Shown: positions 54,385-63,204, counted from the stretch's first letter. The stretch: DNA of 64,000 bases from Microbacterium sp. SLBN-146 (GCF_006715145.1 NZ_VFMR01000001.1:3100001-3164000); one strand, 5' to 3'. A program made the numbers and translations. Notes: generated by a model from the letters alone, not told the origin.

Positions 54385-55983
54385 TCAGGCCGCCGACACG
54401 AGCGATCGAAGGCCTTCGACGACGGCGGCGGCGAGTTCTCGCGCCGCCTGGCGCGTGTCGGGATGCAACTCACGGAAGGCGATCGCACTGCCCGCCGCGA
54501 TGTGCTGGTCGTAGGGCATACGGACGACGGCACGCACCCGCGACGCGAAGTGCGCCTCGAGCTCGTTGAGCCGCACGAGAGGCGTTCCCGGCCGCGCACT
54601 GTTGAGGACGACCACGGCATTGCGCACCTGTGCCGAGTACCCGTTCGTCTCGAGCCACGTCAGTGTCTCCGATGCCAGGCGCGCTTCGTCGACGCTGAGC
54701 CCCGCCACGATCACGATCGCATCAGCCAGTTCTAGGGTGGCCCCCATGACCGAGTGGACGATTCCGGTCCCCGTGTCCGTCAAGACGATGGAGTAGTAGT
54801 GGGCCGCGAGCGATGCGACGTCGTGGTAGTCACGGTCGCTGAAGGCTTCGGAGACACGTGGGTCGCTGTCCGACGCGAGGACATCGAGTCGCGTTTCGTC
54901 GCGTGCGACGACGGCGGAGAGGTCGTTGTATCCCACGACGTCGGCCCGCGTCCTCGCGAGGTCGCGCACCGTCTTGCCGCTCTGACGCGAGAGCCGCTCG
55001 GCGAGCGTCCCCCGATCGGGGTTCGCGTCGACGGCGATGACGCGATCGTCGCGCGCGTCAGCGAGCGCCATGCCGAGAAGAGTCGTGATCGTCGTCTTTC
55101 CGACTCCACCCTTGCGGGAGAGGACCGGGACGAACCGTGCGCCACCCGCGAGCGGAGCCGCGATGCGCCGATCGAGCGCCTTGCGCGCGCGCGCTCGCTT
55201 TCCGTCGCCGAGGTTGATGCGCCGCCCCGAGATCGAGTAGACGAAGTGCTGCCAGGGACCTTCGGGCTCGGGCCGCACGATGTGGTGCGGATCGAGAAGC
55301 CGGTCGGCCGTCAAGAGGTCCGCGCTTTCGCGATCCGGCTCGAACTCTCCGATGCGCTTGGAGGTGAGCGTGACCTCGGAACGCGTCTGCACTCGTTCGA
55401 TCGAGTGCGTGTCGGGACGCTCGGGCTGATCAGGATGCTGCGCCTGTCGACGCGTCGTCGGGATGCTGCCTGTTCGCGTCTCGGCGTGATCCACGCCGGC
55501 GGCATCCGGGGCGTGCTTCGAGTCGTCGCCGACAGGTTCTGCCTCGTCCACGTTCACGTCGAAGACCTCCTCGTCGTCGTCCTCAGCGGTGTCGTTCGGC
55601 GCGTCCGAGTCGTCGGCGACCTCGATGATCTCGGCTTCGACGGTGTGCGGGTCGGGCGACTCGGCGAGGTCGGGCGACTCGGCGAGGTCGGCCGCCTCAT
55701 GCTCCACTCGCTCGTATCCGTCCTCACCGTTGTCGTGCCCGACGTGCTCCGGCTCGGGGGGCGTCGGCTCGGCGTCGATCGTGTAGACCTCGAAGGGCAC
55801 TTCGTCGCCGACGACGTCATCGTCGATGTCGTCGTCTTCGGAAGCAGGCGCGAACGAAAGACTGACCTGCTCGGTCGACCCGTCGAGGATCCCCAAACCG
55901 GTCGTGTCGATGCTCTCCGTGTGGGAGAGAACGGCGTTGACTGCGTCCTCGTCAGGGGATTTTTCGGCTCGATCGGGCGTCAC
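54385..55983 (-). CDS. EspI-like MinD/ParA-family ATPase with long acidic N-terminus
   Basis: 532 residues from GTG 55983, with GGAG 8 nt upstream. The first 170 residues are disordered and strongly acidic, with a tandem DLAESP duplication encoded by an 18-bp repeat (55651-55686). A segment [19 protein letters not shown] precedes the ATPase domain, whose deviant Walker A is [18 protein letters not shown] (about residue 288). This layout matches EspI-type ATPases linked to ESX (type VII) secretion, but no ESX gene is in the window. It could instead act in partitioning or envelope positioning. Confidence 0.7.
   Translation of the reverse strand: MTPDRAEKSPDEDAVNAVLSHTESIDTTGLGILDGSTEQVSLSFAPASEDDDIDDDVVGDEVPFEVYTIDAEPTPPEPEHVGHDNGEDGYERVEHEAADLAESPDLAESPDPHTVEAEIIEVADDSDAPNDTAEDDDEEVFDVNVDEAEPVGDDSKHAPDAAGVDHAETRTGSIPTTRRQAQHPDQPERPDTHSIERVQTRSEVTLTSKRIGEFEPDRESADLLTADRLLDPHHIVRPEPEGPWQHFVYSISGRRINLGDGKRARARKALDRRIAAPLAGGARFVPVLSRKGGVGKTTITTLLGMALADARDDRVIAVDANPDRGTLAERLSRQSGKTVRDLARTRADVVGYNDLSAVVARDETRLDVLASDSDPRVSEAFSDRDYHDVASLAAHYYSIVLTDTGTGIVHSVMGATLELADAIVIVAGLSVDEARLASETLTWLETNGYSAQVRNAVVVLNSARPGTPLVRLNELEAHFASRVRAVVRMPYDQHIAAGSAIAFRELHPDTRQAARELAAAVVEGLRSLVSAA
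55651..55686. repeat. Two in-frame 18-bp tandem repeats
   Basis: GTCGGGCGACTCGGCGAG occurs twice in tandem inside the EspI-like gene and encodes the repeated hexapeptide DLAESP. Such a site can gain or lose units without frameshift. Confidence 0.7.
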
Positions 55984-56027
55984 TGCGGGTACTCCAAAGC
56001 GGGTGTGTGGTGCGGGTGCCGCCTTCC

Positions 56028-56033
56028 AGGCTA
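56028..56033 (-). promoter_or_regulatory. -10 box TAGCCT of the EspI-like gene, overlapping pyc stop codon
   Basis: The TAG (56031-56033) is the pyc stop codon. The leader is about 40 nt and carries a ribosome site. Confidence 0.4.
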
Positions 56034-59000
56034 ATGCGCGGGACGGATCACGACCAAAAGATCTCCTGCGTCGACCTGCGCCGTACCCGGAATCACGAGC
56101 CTTTCGACGACTCCGTCGACGGGTGCGGTGATCGCCGCTTCCATCTTCATCGCCTCGATCGAGGCAACGGGATGACCCGCCTTCACCGTGTCGCCGATCT
56201 CGGTCTTGAGGGTCACCACACCGGAGAACGGCGCCGCGACCTGACCGGGTTTGGAGGTGTCGGCCTTCTCCGCCTGCCGGGTCTCGACCTTGATACTGCG
56301 GTCGCGCACGTAGACGGGACGCAACTGTCCGTTGAGGATCGCCATAACGGTGCGAATGCCCTTCGCGTCCGCCTCGCCGATCGCCTCGAGGCCGACGTAG
56401 AGCTGTACACCAGGATCGATCTCGGCGACATGCTCCTCACCGGGCTTGAGCCCGTAGAGGTAGTCGGGGGTGCCGAGAGTCGAGAGGTCGCCATAGGTTT
56501 CGCGCATCCGCTCGAATTCCTTTGCGGGCCCGGGGAAGAGAAGGCGGTTGAGCGTGCGTCGCCGCATGGCCGCATCGCCCGCGAGTCCCTCCTTCTCGGG
56601 TTCCGTCAGCGCCGGGATCTCGATCGACACCTGCTTGCCGGCGAGTACCTTCGAGCGGAAGGGCTCGGGCCACCCGCCGGGGAGGTCTCCCAGCTCGCCG
56701 GCCATGAATCCCACGACGGAGTCGGGGATGTCATAGTTCTGCGGGTTCTCGGCGAAGTCGGCCGGGTCCGCTTTCGCCGCCACGAGTGCGAGGGCGAGAT
56801 CGCCCACGACCTTGGACGAGGGCGTGACCTTGGGGATGCGTCCGAGGATCCTGTCCGCGGCGGCGTACATGTCCTCGATGAGCTCGAAGTCGTCCGCGAG
56901 CCCGAGCGCCATGGCCTGCTGGCGGAGGTTCGAGAGCTGACCGCCGGGGATCTCGTGGTGGTAGACGCGCCCCGTGGGGCCCGGAAGGCCCGACTCGAAG
57001 GGGCGGTACAGGTGGCGCACCGCCTCCCAGTACGGCTCGAGGTCGCTGACCGCCTGCAGGTCGATGCCCGTGTCGCGCTCGGTGTGCGCGAGGGCGGCCA
57101 CCAGGGCAGACAGGGACGGCTGGCTCGTCGTTCCCGACAGCGGAGCCGCGGCGGCATCCACGGCATCGACTCCCGCGGCACTCGCCGCCAGGAGCGTCGC
57201 CAGCTGGCCACCCGCCGTGTCGTGCGTGTGGAGGTGCACGGGAAGGTCGAAGCGCTCCCGCAGCGCCGTCACGAGCTTCGCCGCGGCGGCGGGCCGGAGG
57301 AGGCCTGCCATGTCCTTGATCGCGAGCACATGTGCGCCCGATTCGACGATCTGCTCGGCGAGACGGAGGTAGTAGTCGAGCGTGTAGAGCTTCTCCGCCG
57401 GATCCAGCAGGTCGGCGGTGTAGCAGAGCGCGACCTCCGCAAGCGCAGTGCCCGTCTCGAGCACGGCCGACACGGCGGGCCGCATCTGCGCGACGTCGTT
57501 GAGGGCATCGAAGATCCGGAAGACGTCGACGCCCGTGGAGGCGGCCTCGCGGACGAACGCGTCGGTGACCTCGACCGGCCGGGGCGTGTAGCCCACCGTG
57601 TTGCGCCCGCGCAGAAGCATCTGGATCGGAATATTGGGGATCGCTTCGCGGAGCGCAGCGAGACGCTCCCACGGGTCCTCGGCGAGGAACCTGAGCGCGA
57701 CGTCGTAGGTCGCACCACCCCACGCCTCGATCGAGAGGAGCTCGGGAGTCATGCGTGCGACGTGGGGTCCGACACGCGCGAGGTCTCTCGTGCGGACGCG
57801 GGTCGCGAGCAAGGACTGATGAGCGTCACGGAACGTCGTCTCGGTGACGGCGAGCGGCACCTGCGCCCGCAGCGCGCGCGCGAAGCCTTCGGGTCCGAGA
57901 TCGCGCAGCCGCTGGAGGGTTCCGGCAGGCGGCGGCGACGCCAGATCGATCTCCGGGAGCTTGCTTCCCGGGGACACCGACAGGGGCTTCTCGCCGTACG
58001 GGCGGTTCACGGTGACATCGGCCAGCCAGTTGAGGAGCTTCGTCGCGCGGTCTCGCGACGGGTGGCTCGTCAAGAGCTGGGGGCGTTCCTCGATGAACGC
58101 CGTGCTGAGATCGCCGTTCACGAAGGCAGGGTCGTCGAGGACGGCGCGCAGGAACGGGATGTTCGTCGCGACTCCTCGGATGCGGAACTCCGCCAGTGCC
58201 CGCTTGGCACGAGCAACGGCCGAGGGGAAATCGCGCGCCCGACAGGTGAGCTTGGCGAGCATCGAGTCGAAGTGCGGGCTGATCTGCGATCCGGCAGCGG
58301 TCGTTCCGCCGTCGAGCCGGATCCCCGCGCCGCCCGGCGAGCGATACGTCGTGATGCGTCCCGTATCGGGTCGGAATCCCTGCGACGGGTCTTCCGTCGT
58401 GATGCGGCACTGGAGCGCTGCGCCGCGAAGGACGATGTTCTCCTGCTCGAGGCCGAGATCGTGCAGCGTCTCCCCCGCGGCGATCCGGATCTGCGACTGC
58501 ACGAGGTCGACGTCGGTGACCTCTTCGGTCACCGTGTGCTCGACCTGGATGCGCGGGTTCATCTCGATGAAGACATGCTGGCCCGCGCGCTCACCCGCCG
58601 TGTCGACGAGGAACTCCACCGTTCCGGCGTTGGCGTATCCGATGGACTCCGCGAACGCGACGGCGTCGCGGTGGATCCGCTTCCTCAGCTCCTCGTCGAG
58701 GTTGGGTGCGGGCGCGATCTCGATGACCTTCTGGTGGCGACGCTGCACCGAGCAGTCCCGCTCGAAGAGATGGACGGTGTGCCCCGTGGCATCCGCCAGG
58801 ATCTGCACCTCGATGTGGCGCGGACGCACGACCGCCTGCTCGAGGAAGACACGGGCGTCGCCGAACGCGGCGCCCGCCTCCCGCATCGCCTCCGCGATCG
58901 CGGGGGGAAGCTCGTGCTCCGTCTCGACACGCCGCATTCCGCGTCCGCCGCCTCCCGCGACGGCCTTGACGAAGATCGGGAAACCGATGTCCGCAGCCTG

Positions 59001-59438
59001 CGCCACGAGGACATCGACATCTTCGGACGCTTCGGTGGAGCGCAGGACGGGAACGCCGGCCGCGATGGCGTGCTGCTTGGCCGTGACCTTGTTGCCCGCC
59101 ATCTCCAGCGCCGATGCCGGCGGTCCGATGAACGTGATGCCGTTCTCCGCCGCGCGAGCGGCCAGCTCCGGGTTCTCGGAGAGGAACCCGTACCCCGGAT
59201 AGATCGCGTCTGCTCCGGATTCTCGCGCCACACGGATGATCTCGTCGACGTCGAGGTAGGCGCGGACGGGATGTCCTCGCTCCCCGATGACATACGACTC
59301 ATCGGCCTTCTGCCGGTGGATCGAACCGCGGTCTTCGTAGGGGAAGACGGCAACGGTGCGCGCACCCAGCTCGAACGCGGCGCGGAACGCACGGATGGCG
59401 ATCTCACCGCGATTGGCGACCAGGATCTTTCGGAACAT
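56031..59438 (-). CDS. pyc: Pyruvate carboxylase
   Basis: 1135 residues from ATG 59438, which has GAGG 6 nt upstream; GTG 59444 is a weaker alternative. Order of domains: biotin carboxylase (residues 1-450, ILVANRGEIAIRAFRAAFE, AGGGGRGMRRV), carboxyltransferase barrel (about 530-830, VEVTDAFVREA, LPVHLHTHDTAGGQ) and biotin carrier with Lys1098 in EAMKMEA. It refills oxaloacetate. It is divergent from an orphan ParA gene with a 73-bp gap. Confidence 0.97.
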   Translation of the reverse strand: MFRKILVANRGEIAIRAFRAAFELGARTVAVFPYEDRGSIHRQKADESYVIGERGHPVRAYLDVDEIIRVARESGADAIYPGYGFLSENPELAARAAENGITFIGPPASALEMAGNKVTAKQHAIAAGVPVLRSTEASEDVDVLVAQAADIGFPIFVKAVAGGGGRGMRRVETEHELPPAIAEAMREAGAAFGDARVFLEQAVVRPRHIEVQILADATGHTVHLFERDCSVQRRHQKVIEIAPAPNLDEELRKRIHRDAVAFAESIGYANAGTVEFLVDTAGERAGQHVFIEMNPRIQVEHTVTEEVTDVDLVQSQIRIAAGETLHDLGLEQENIVLRGAALQCRITTEDPSQGFRPDTGRITTYRSPGGAGIRLDGGTTAAGSQISPHFDSMLAKLTCRARDFPSAVARAKRALAEFRIRGVATNIPFLRAVLDDPAFVNGDLSTAFIEERPQLLTSHPSRDRATKLLNWLADVTVNRPYGEKPLSVSPGSKLPEIDLASPPPAGTLQRLRDLGPEGFARALRAQVPLAVTETTFRDAHQSLLATRVRTRDLARVGPHVARMTPELLSIEAWGGATYDVALRFLAEDPWERLAALREAIPNIPIQMLLRGRNTVGYTPRPVEVTDAFVREAASTGVDVFRIFDALNDVAQMRPAVSAVLETGTALAEVALCYTADLLDPAEKLYTLDYYLRLAEQIVESGAHVLAIKDMAGLLRPAAAAKLVTALRERFDLPVHLHTHDTAGGQLATLLAASAAGVDAVDAAAAPLSGTTSQPSLSALVAALAHTERDTGIDLQAVSDLEPYWEAVRHLYRPFESGLPGPTGRVYHHEIPGGQLSNLRQQAMALGLADDFELIEDMYAAADRILGRIPKVTPSSKVVGDLALALVAAKADPADFAENPQNYDIPDSVVGFMAGELGDLPGGWPEPFRSKVLAGKQVSIEIPALTEPEKEGLAGDAAMRRRTLNRLLFPGPAKEFERMRETYGDLSTLGTPDYLYGLKPGEEHVAEIDPGVQLYVGLEAIGEADAKGIRTVMAILNGQLRPVYVRDRSIKVETRQAEKADTSKPGQVAAPFSGVVTLKTEIGDTVKAGHPVASIEAMKMEAAITAPVDGVVERLVIPGTAQVDAGDLLVVIRPAH

Positions 59439-59497
59439 GAACACCTCGCAGAAGGACCCGTCGGTGGGGCCAAGTGTGCTCTCAGCCTAGGGGACGG

Positions 59498-59503
59498 TAA
59501 CGT
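59498..59503 (+). promoter_or_regulatory. -10 box TAACGT of parA-like gene
   Basis: TAACGT ends 8 nt before GTG 59512, giving a leaderless or nearly leaderless message. Confidence 0.4.
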
Positions 59504-59511
59504 AGACGATT

Positions 59512-60312
59512 GTGCACGTACTCTCGGTCAGCTCGCTCAAGGGTGGGGTCGGCAAGACGACCGTGACGCTCGGGCTCGCGTCCGCAGCGTTCGCGCGTGG
59601 TGTTCGCACCCTCGTCGTCGACCTCGACCCGCAGTCCGACGTCTCCACGGGTATGGACATCCAGGTCGCCGGCCGACTCAACGTGGCAGATGTCCTCGCC
59701 AACCCGAAGGAGAAGGTCGTCCGTCAGGCGATCACATCCAGCGGGTGGGCGAAAGTGCATCCTGGAACGATCGACGTGATGATCGGCAGCCCGTCCGCGA
59801 TCAATTTCGACGGACCGCACCCGAGCGTCCGCGACGTCTGGAAGCTCGAAGAGGCCCTCGCGACGATCGAGGCCGACTACGATCTCGTGCTCGTCGACTG
59901 CGCTCCTTCACTGAACGCCCTGACGCGGACCGCATGGGCCGCGAGCGATCGGGTCATCGTCGTCACGGAACCCGGGCTCTTCTCCGTCGCAGCCGCCGAC
60001 CGCGCTCTTCGCGCGATCGAGGAGATCCGCCGCGGACTCTCCCCGCGCCTTCAGCCGCTCGGCATCGTGGTCAACCGCGTCCGCCCCCAGTCGATCGAGC
60101 ATCAGTTCCGCATCAAGGAACTGCGCGACATGTTCGGCCCTCTCGTCCTCACGCCTCAACTGCCCGAGCGCACCTCGCTCCAGCAGGCTCAGGGCGCCGC
60201 CAAACCGCTCCACATCTGGCCCGGCGACTCGGCCCAGGAGCTCGCGGCAGATTTCGACGCGCTTCTCGATCGCGTCATGCGAACGGGTCGTATCCCGACC
60301 GAGAGCGCGTAG
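59512..60312 (+). CDS. Orphan ParA family ATPase
   Basis: 266 residues from GTG 59512. The deviant Walker A is LKGGVGKTT (9-17), Walker A' VVDLDPQSDVS and Walker B LVLVDCAPSLNALT. It is a full ParA with the two-Lys signature of dimer-type ATPases. No parB or parS-like site is near, so it is probably not the chromosome-partition ParA. It may position a cargo other than DNA. It is convergent with the McdR-like gene. Confidence 0.85.
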   Translation: MHVLSVSSLKGGVGKTTVTLGLASAAFARGVRTLVVDLDPQSDVSTGMDIQVAGRLNVADVLANPKEKVVRQAITSSGWAKVHPGTIDVMIGSPSAINFDGPHPSVRDVWKLEEALATIEADYDLVLVDCAPSLNALTRTAWAASDRVIVVTEPGLFSVAAADRALRAIEEIRRGLSPRLQPLGIVVNRVRPQSIEHQFRIKELRDMFGPLVLTPQLPERTSLQQAQGAAKPLHIWPGDSAQELAADFDALLDRVMRTGRIPTESA

Positions 60313-60314
60313 AA

Positions 60315-60338
60315 CGCGACGACGAGCACGTCGTCGCG
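60315..60338. terminator. Bidirectional terminator between parA-like and McdR-like genes
   Basis: A perfect 10-bp stem CGCGACGACG / CGTCGTCGCG with loop AGCA, directly after the parA-like stop codon. Confidence 0.65.
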
Positions 60339-60351
60339 CGTCCGGTGCGAA

Positions 60352-60897
60352 TCAGGCGGAGCGAGCGGCTCGGCGAGCGGCGAGCTCGTCCTGCGCCTCG
60401 GGCACCTGGGGATCGAACTCGACGAGTGTCGACTCGACCTCACGCAGGACCTTGCCGACGGCGATGCCGAAGACCCCCTGGCCGCGACTGACCAGGTCGA
60501 TCACCTCGTCGTTCGAGGTGCAGAGGTAGACCGAGGCTCCGTCGCTCATGAGCGTCGTGCCGGCGAGATCACGGATGCCGGCGGCCCGCAGCTGCTCGAC
60601 TGCCGTCCGGATCTGCTGAAGAGAGATCCCCGTGTCGAGAAGACGCTTGACGAGCTTCAGGACGAGGATGTCACGGAAGCCGTACAACCGCTGCGACCCT
60701 GAACCCGATGCGCCTCGGACCGTCGGCTGAACGAGTTCGGTCCGCGCCCAGTAGTCGAGCTGGCGGTAGGTGATGCCGGCGGCTCGCGCAGCGACAGCGC
60801 CGCGATATCCGACCTCGTCGTCCATCTGGGGCAAGCCGTCGGTGAACAGCAGATCCGCAGCGAACTGCGGTTCGCCCGCAGTGTCACGAGCGTTCAT
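60352..60897 (-). CDS. MerR family regulator, McdR/Rv1830-like
   Basis: 181 residues with GGGAGG 8 nt upstream. The MerR helix-turn-helix is VGYRGAVAARAAGITYRQLDYWARTELVQPTVR, followed by QRLYGFRDILVLKLVKRLLDTGISLQQIRTAVEQL and MSDGASVYLCTSNDEVIDLVSRGQGVFGIAVG, which match from memory the mycobacterial cell-division regulator McdR (Rv1830). It has its own TAGCGT promoter. The bifunctional-nuclease gene often found between it and ftsR is missing. Confidence 0.88.
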   Translation of the reverse strand: MNARDTAGEPQFAADLLFTDGLPQMDDEVGYRGAVAARAAGITYRQLDYWARTELVQPTVRGASGSGSQRLYGFRDILVLKLVKRLLDTGISLQQIRTAVEQLRAAGIRDLAGTTLMSDGASVYLCTSNDEVIDLVSRGQGVFGIAVGKVLREVESTLVEFDPQVPEAQDELAARRAARSA

Positions 60898-60924
60898 ACG
60901 CGTTCCCTCCCGACCGTTTCCTCC

Positions 60925-60930
60925 ACGCTA
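60925..60930 (-). promoter_or_regulatory. -10 box TAGCGT of McdR-like gene
   Basis: TAGCGT on the minus strand, 27 nt before ATG 60897, in the gap after ftsR. Confidence 0.4.
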
Positions 60931-60987
60931 GATGAGCCATGCCTCCTCGGCAACGACATCCGCTTCGGGCGTGTCGCGGATCCCGGC

Positions 60988-61674
60988 TCAATGGAGGAGT
61001 CTGTCGAGCGCGGAACGGATGAAGATCGCGCGGACTTCTTCGAGCCGCTTCGCCAGTTCGGGAGCGACCTCCGCAGCGCGGCCGCGTGATGCGGCGTCCG
61101 TTCGACGCAGGAGCGGCGACAGCGCAGACTCGACGAGCGACACGTCGCGTTCTGCGCTCTGACGGAGGGCGCGCACGTGACGCGGCTCGATGCCGTGCCG
61201 ATCGAGCGCGACGAGCGCACGGAGGAGAGAGACCGCCTGGTCGTCGTAGGTCTCGGCACCCGTCAGGACGCCGGTGCTGATGGCGTCGTTCAAGAGCTGC
61301 GGCGCTGCTCCTGCGGCCGCGAGCAGTTCCTCTCGGCGATAGCGCCGTGGCGCGGGCACGATGGACGGAACCGTCGCCGGCGGCGCGGGATCGCGCCCGG
61401 CATCGAGGTCCGCGAGGTAGTCGCGGATGACGCTGTGCGGCATGAAGTGGTCGCGCTGCAGCGTGAGCGCCAGACGAAGCCGATCGAGGTCATCGGGCGA
61501 GAACTTGCGATAGCCGGATTCCGTGCGCGTCGGCGTGACGATCCCCTGCACTTCGAGGAACCGCAGCTTGCTCGCGGAGAGGCCGGGGAACTCGGGCGTG
61601 AGCCTCGCGAGCACCTGACCAATGCTCAGGAGACCCGCGGACGAAGAGCGTTCGCGGGGGGAGGACGCCGGCAT
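60988..61674 (-). CDS. ftsR: MerR family regulator, FtsR/Rv1828-like
   Basis: 228 residues. The MerR domain is LLSIGQVLARLTPEFPGLSASKLRFLEVQGIVTPTRTESGYRKF, followed by a DRLRLALTLQRDHFMPHSVIRDYL helix and a C-terminal helical domain (SALSPLLRRTDAASRGRAAEVA). In Corynebacterium glutamicum FtsR controls ftsZ. Its ATG shares one base with the garA stop (TGATG), so the two are co-translated. A target site is proposed upstream of ftsZ at 29737-29753. Confidence 0.88.
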   Translation of the reverse strand: MPASSPRERSSSAGLLSIGQVLARLTPEFPGLSASKLRFLEVQGIVTPTRTESGYRKFSPDDLDRLRLALTLQRDHFMPHSVIRDYLADLDAGRDPAPPATVPSIVPAPRRYRREELLAAAGAAPQLLNDAISTGVLTGAETYDDQAVSLLRALVALDRHGIEPRHVRALRQSAERDVSLVESALSPLLRRTDAASRGRAAEVAPELAKRLEEVRAIFIRSALDRLLH

Positions 61675-62183
61675 CAGCCGTCCGAAGCCTGCGCGAGATC
61701 GGCCGGCGAGACGAAGAAGTTGAGGCGGAACTTTCCGACGCGCACCTCTGCTCCGTTGCGGAGCGACGCCCGATCGACGCGCTCACCATCGACGTACGTG
61801 CCGTTCAGCGAGCGCTGGTCGACCAGCTCGAATGCTGTGCCCTCGCGCGTGATCTCGGCGTGACGCCGTGAAACGGTCACGTCGTCGAAGAAGATGTCGG
61901 CCTCGGGATGGCGCCCGACCGTGGTGACGTCGGCGTCGAGGAGGTAGCGGGCACCCGCTGTGGGTCCGGAGCGCACGATCAATAGAGCGGACTTCGTCGG
62001 CAGAGCATCGATCGCGTCGAGCTCCGCCTCCGACAGATCCGCACCGAAGGGCACGAAAGAAAGGTCGGAGTCATGGCCGAAAGTCTGCGTCGTGTCGGAA
62101 GAGCGATAGGAGTCGCCAGCCTCGCCTTGCGCACCGGGCGTCCGGTGGATGTCCTCCGGACCGGGTCGACGGTTGTCATCCAC
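61674..62183 (-). CDS. garA: FHA-domain regulator GarA/OdhI
   Basis: 169 residues from GTG 62183, with AGGAGG 7 nt upstream. The flexible N-terminus carries DTTQTF (Thr31, Thr32), equivalent in place to the kinase target ETTSVF of GarA and OdhI. The FHA domain follows (LLDADVTTVGRHPEADIFFD, VSRRHAEITREG, DQRSLNGTYVDGERV). Unphosphorylated GarA/OdhI inhibits 2-oxoglutarate dehydrogenase and glutamate dehydrogenase; phosphorylation by PknB/PknG-type kinases releases them. It is the first gene of garA-ftsR. Confidence 0.93.
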   Translation of the reverse strand: MDDNRRPGPEDIHRTPGAQGEAGDSYRSSDTTQTFGHDSDLSFVPFGADLSEAELDAIDALPTKSALLIVRSGPTAGARYLLDADVTTVGRHPEADIFFDDVTVSRRHAEITREGTAFELVDQRSLNGTYVDGERVDRASLRNGAEVRVGKFRLNFFVSPADLAQASDG

Positions 62184-62206
62184 GGTATTCCTCCTCTTGC
62201 CCTGTC

Positions 62207-62212
62207 AGCCTA
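62207..62212 (-). promoter_or_regulatory. -10 box TAGGCT of garA-ftsR
   Basis: TAGGCT on the minus strand, 23 nt before GTG 62183, leaves a short leader that contains AGGAGG. Confidence 0.5.
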
Positions 62213-62355
62213 GCCGATGGCATCGCCTGCCCGACCGCCGATATCGCCTCGCTCGGATGTGCGGAGCGCGTGTGTCGGCATGTGTCACGCGGGGTGCCGT
62301 GGATCGCGGCTTCGACCTACGGTGGCTGAACGAACCTACTGACAGGAGACCCGTC

Positions 62356-62706
62356 GTGTCGAGCCCGCGCTTCCACACCCCGCCCGCCCCGGCGCGAGGA
62401 CGCGCGATCTGCATGTGCGCGACGGGCGGCGTGTGCTCGTCCTTCGCGCCGGGACACGCGCTGCACCTGATCCAGGCGCGACTGGCCTCTGCGACTCCGT
62501 CGGAATGGACGGATGCCGTCGTCGAGGTCGCGGATCCCGAATCCGGTCAGCTGACCGTCCGGACGCTCGATGAGGGAATCGTCGTCGAACTCTGGAATGC
62601 GTCGGGCGCGGCAACCGAGGCCGAGGTCGGCTATCCCGTTGCCCTGCATTCCCGCTACGGCGTGCTCGCGATCGGGCCCCGCCGGTTCAACTGCGTCGTC
62701 GTCTGA
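62356..62706 (+). CDS. Small protein of unknown function with CxC-type N-terminal cluster
   Basis: 116 residues from GTG 62356, chosen because AGGAG lies 7 nt upstream. The N-terminus has a Cys cluster AICMCATGGVCSSFAPGHALH (Cys about 23, 25 and 31 plus a His), then a compact alternating-strand region (DAVVEVADPESGQLTVRTLD, EGIVVELWNASGAATEAEV) ending RRFNCVVV. I do not recognise the family. It is tail to tail with the copper-storage gene, 6 bp apart, which hints at a metal-related role. Confidence 0.65.
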   Translation: MSSPRFHTPPAPARGRAICMCATGGVCSSFAPGHALHLIQARLASATPSEWTDAVVEVADPESGQLTVRTLDEGIVVELWNASGAATEAEVGYPVALHSRYGVLAIGPRRFNCVVV

Positions 62707-62712
62707 TCCCGA

Positions 62713-63114
62713 TCACCCACGCGCCAGGACGGCGTCGCGCATCGCCGCACACGCGTCCATGCACGCCTGACAGGATTGCGCACACATCCGGCAGACATCG
62801 CTCTCAGCGGCGTGCTCCATGCATTCGTCCATGCACACCTGACACATCGCGATGCACGCGTCGAGCATCGCGACGAGCGCGGCCGGCGTCATGCCCTGCA
62901 TACGCAGCATCGCGCGCATCATCGTGTTGCACATGTCCGCGCAGTTCATGCAGGCCGGTGCGCAGGACATCATCTGCGTCGAGCACACCGTGCACGCCTG
63001 CTCGCATGCCGCGCACGCGTCGAGGCATGCCTGCATGACCGACATGTCGAGGTCGCTCATACCGGGCATCGACATCATGTCCTCCGACATGGCGCCCATC
63101 ATCATCGAATCCAT
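62713..63114 (-). CDS. Cys-rich four-helix-bundle copper storage protein (Csp/DUF326-like)
   Basis: 133 residues from ATG 63114, with AGGAGGT 5 nt upstream. It has 18 Cys, mostly in C-x2/x3-C pairs along helices (QACLDACAACEQACTVC, CAPACMNCADMCNTMM, CIAMCQVCMDECMEH, CRMCAQSCQACMDACAAM), the pattern of Csp proteins that fill a four-helix bundle with Cu(I). The N-terminus is Met-rich and no signal peptide is seen, so it is probably cytosolic (Csp3 type). It is divergent from the CopC-like gene. Confidence 0.85.
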   Translation of the reverse strand: MDSMMMGAMSEDMMSMPGMSDLDMSVMQACLDACAACEQACTVCSTQMMSCAPACMNCADMCNTMMRAMLRMQGMTPAALVAMLDACIAMCQVCMDECMEHAAESDVCRMCAQSCQACMDACAAMRDAVLARG

Positions 63115-63166
63115 CTCGCACCTCCTGATCGGTTCCACGAACGGGCGGACGAGCCCGCTCGCGGCC

Positions 63167-63172
63167 ATGCTA
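63167..63172 (-). promoter_or_regulatory. -10 box TAGCAT of copper storage gene
   Basis: TAGCAT on the minus strand, 52 nt before ATG 63114. It is 32 bp from the facing copC -10 box, so one regulator could act on both. Confidence 0.4.
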
Positions 63173-63204
63173 GGCCCGCAGGCTTCTCCGCGTAAGGGTG
63201 CGGA

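Noticed and set aside
55651..55686. Tandem repeat considered as a CRISPR or minisatellite
   Set aside because: Two in-frame 18-bp units without spacers inside a coding region; a simple protein duplication.
56007..60491. Very long open frame (about 1490 codons) opposite pyc and running past the parA-like gene
   Set aside because: It is antisense to clear pyc domains, has Arg/Asp-rich low-complexity composition and no family motif; high GC makes stop-free antisense frames common.
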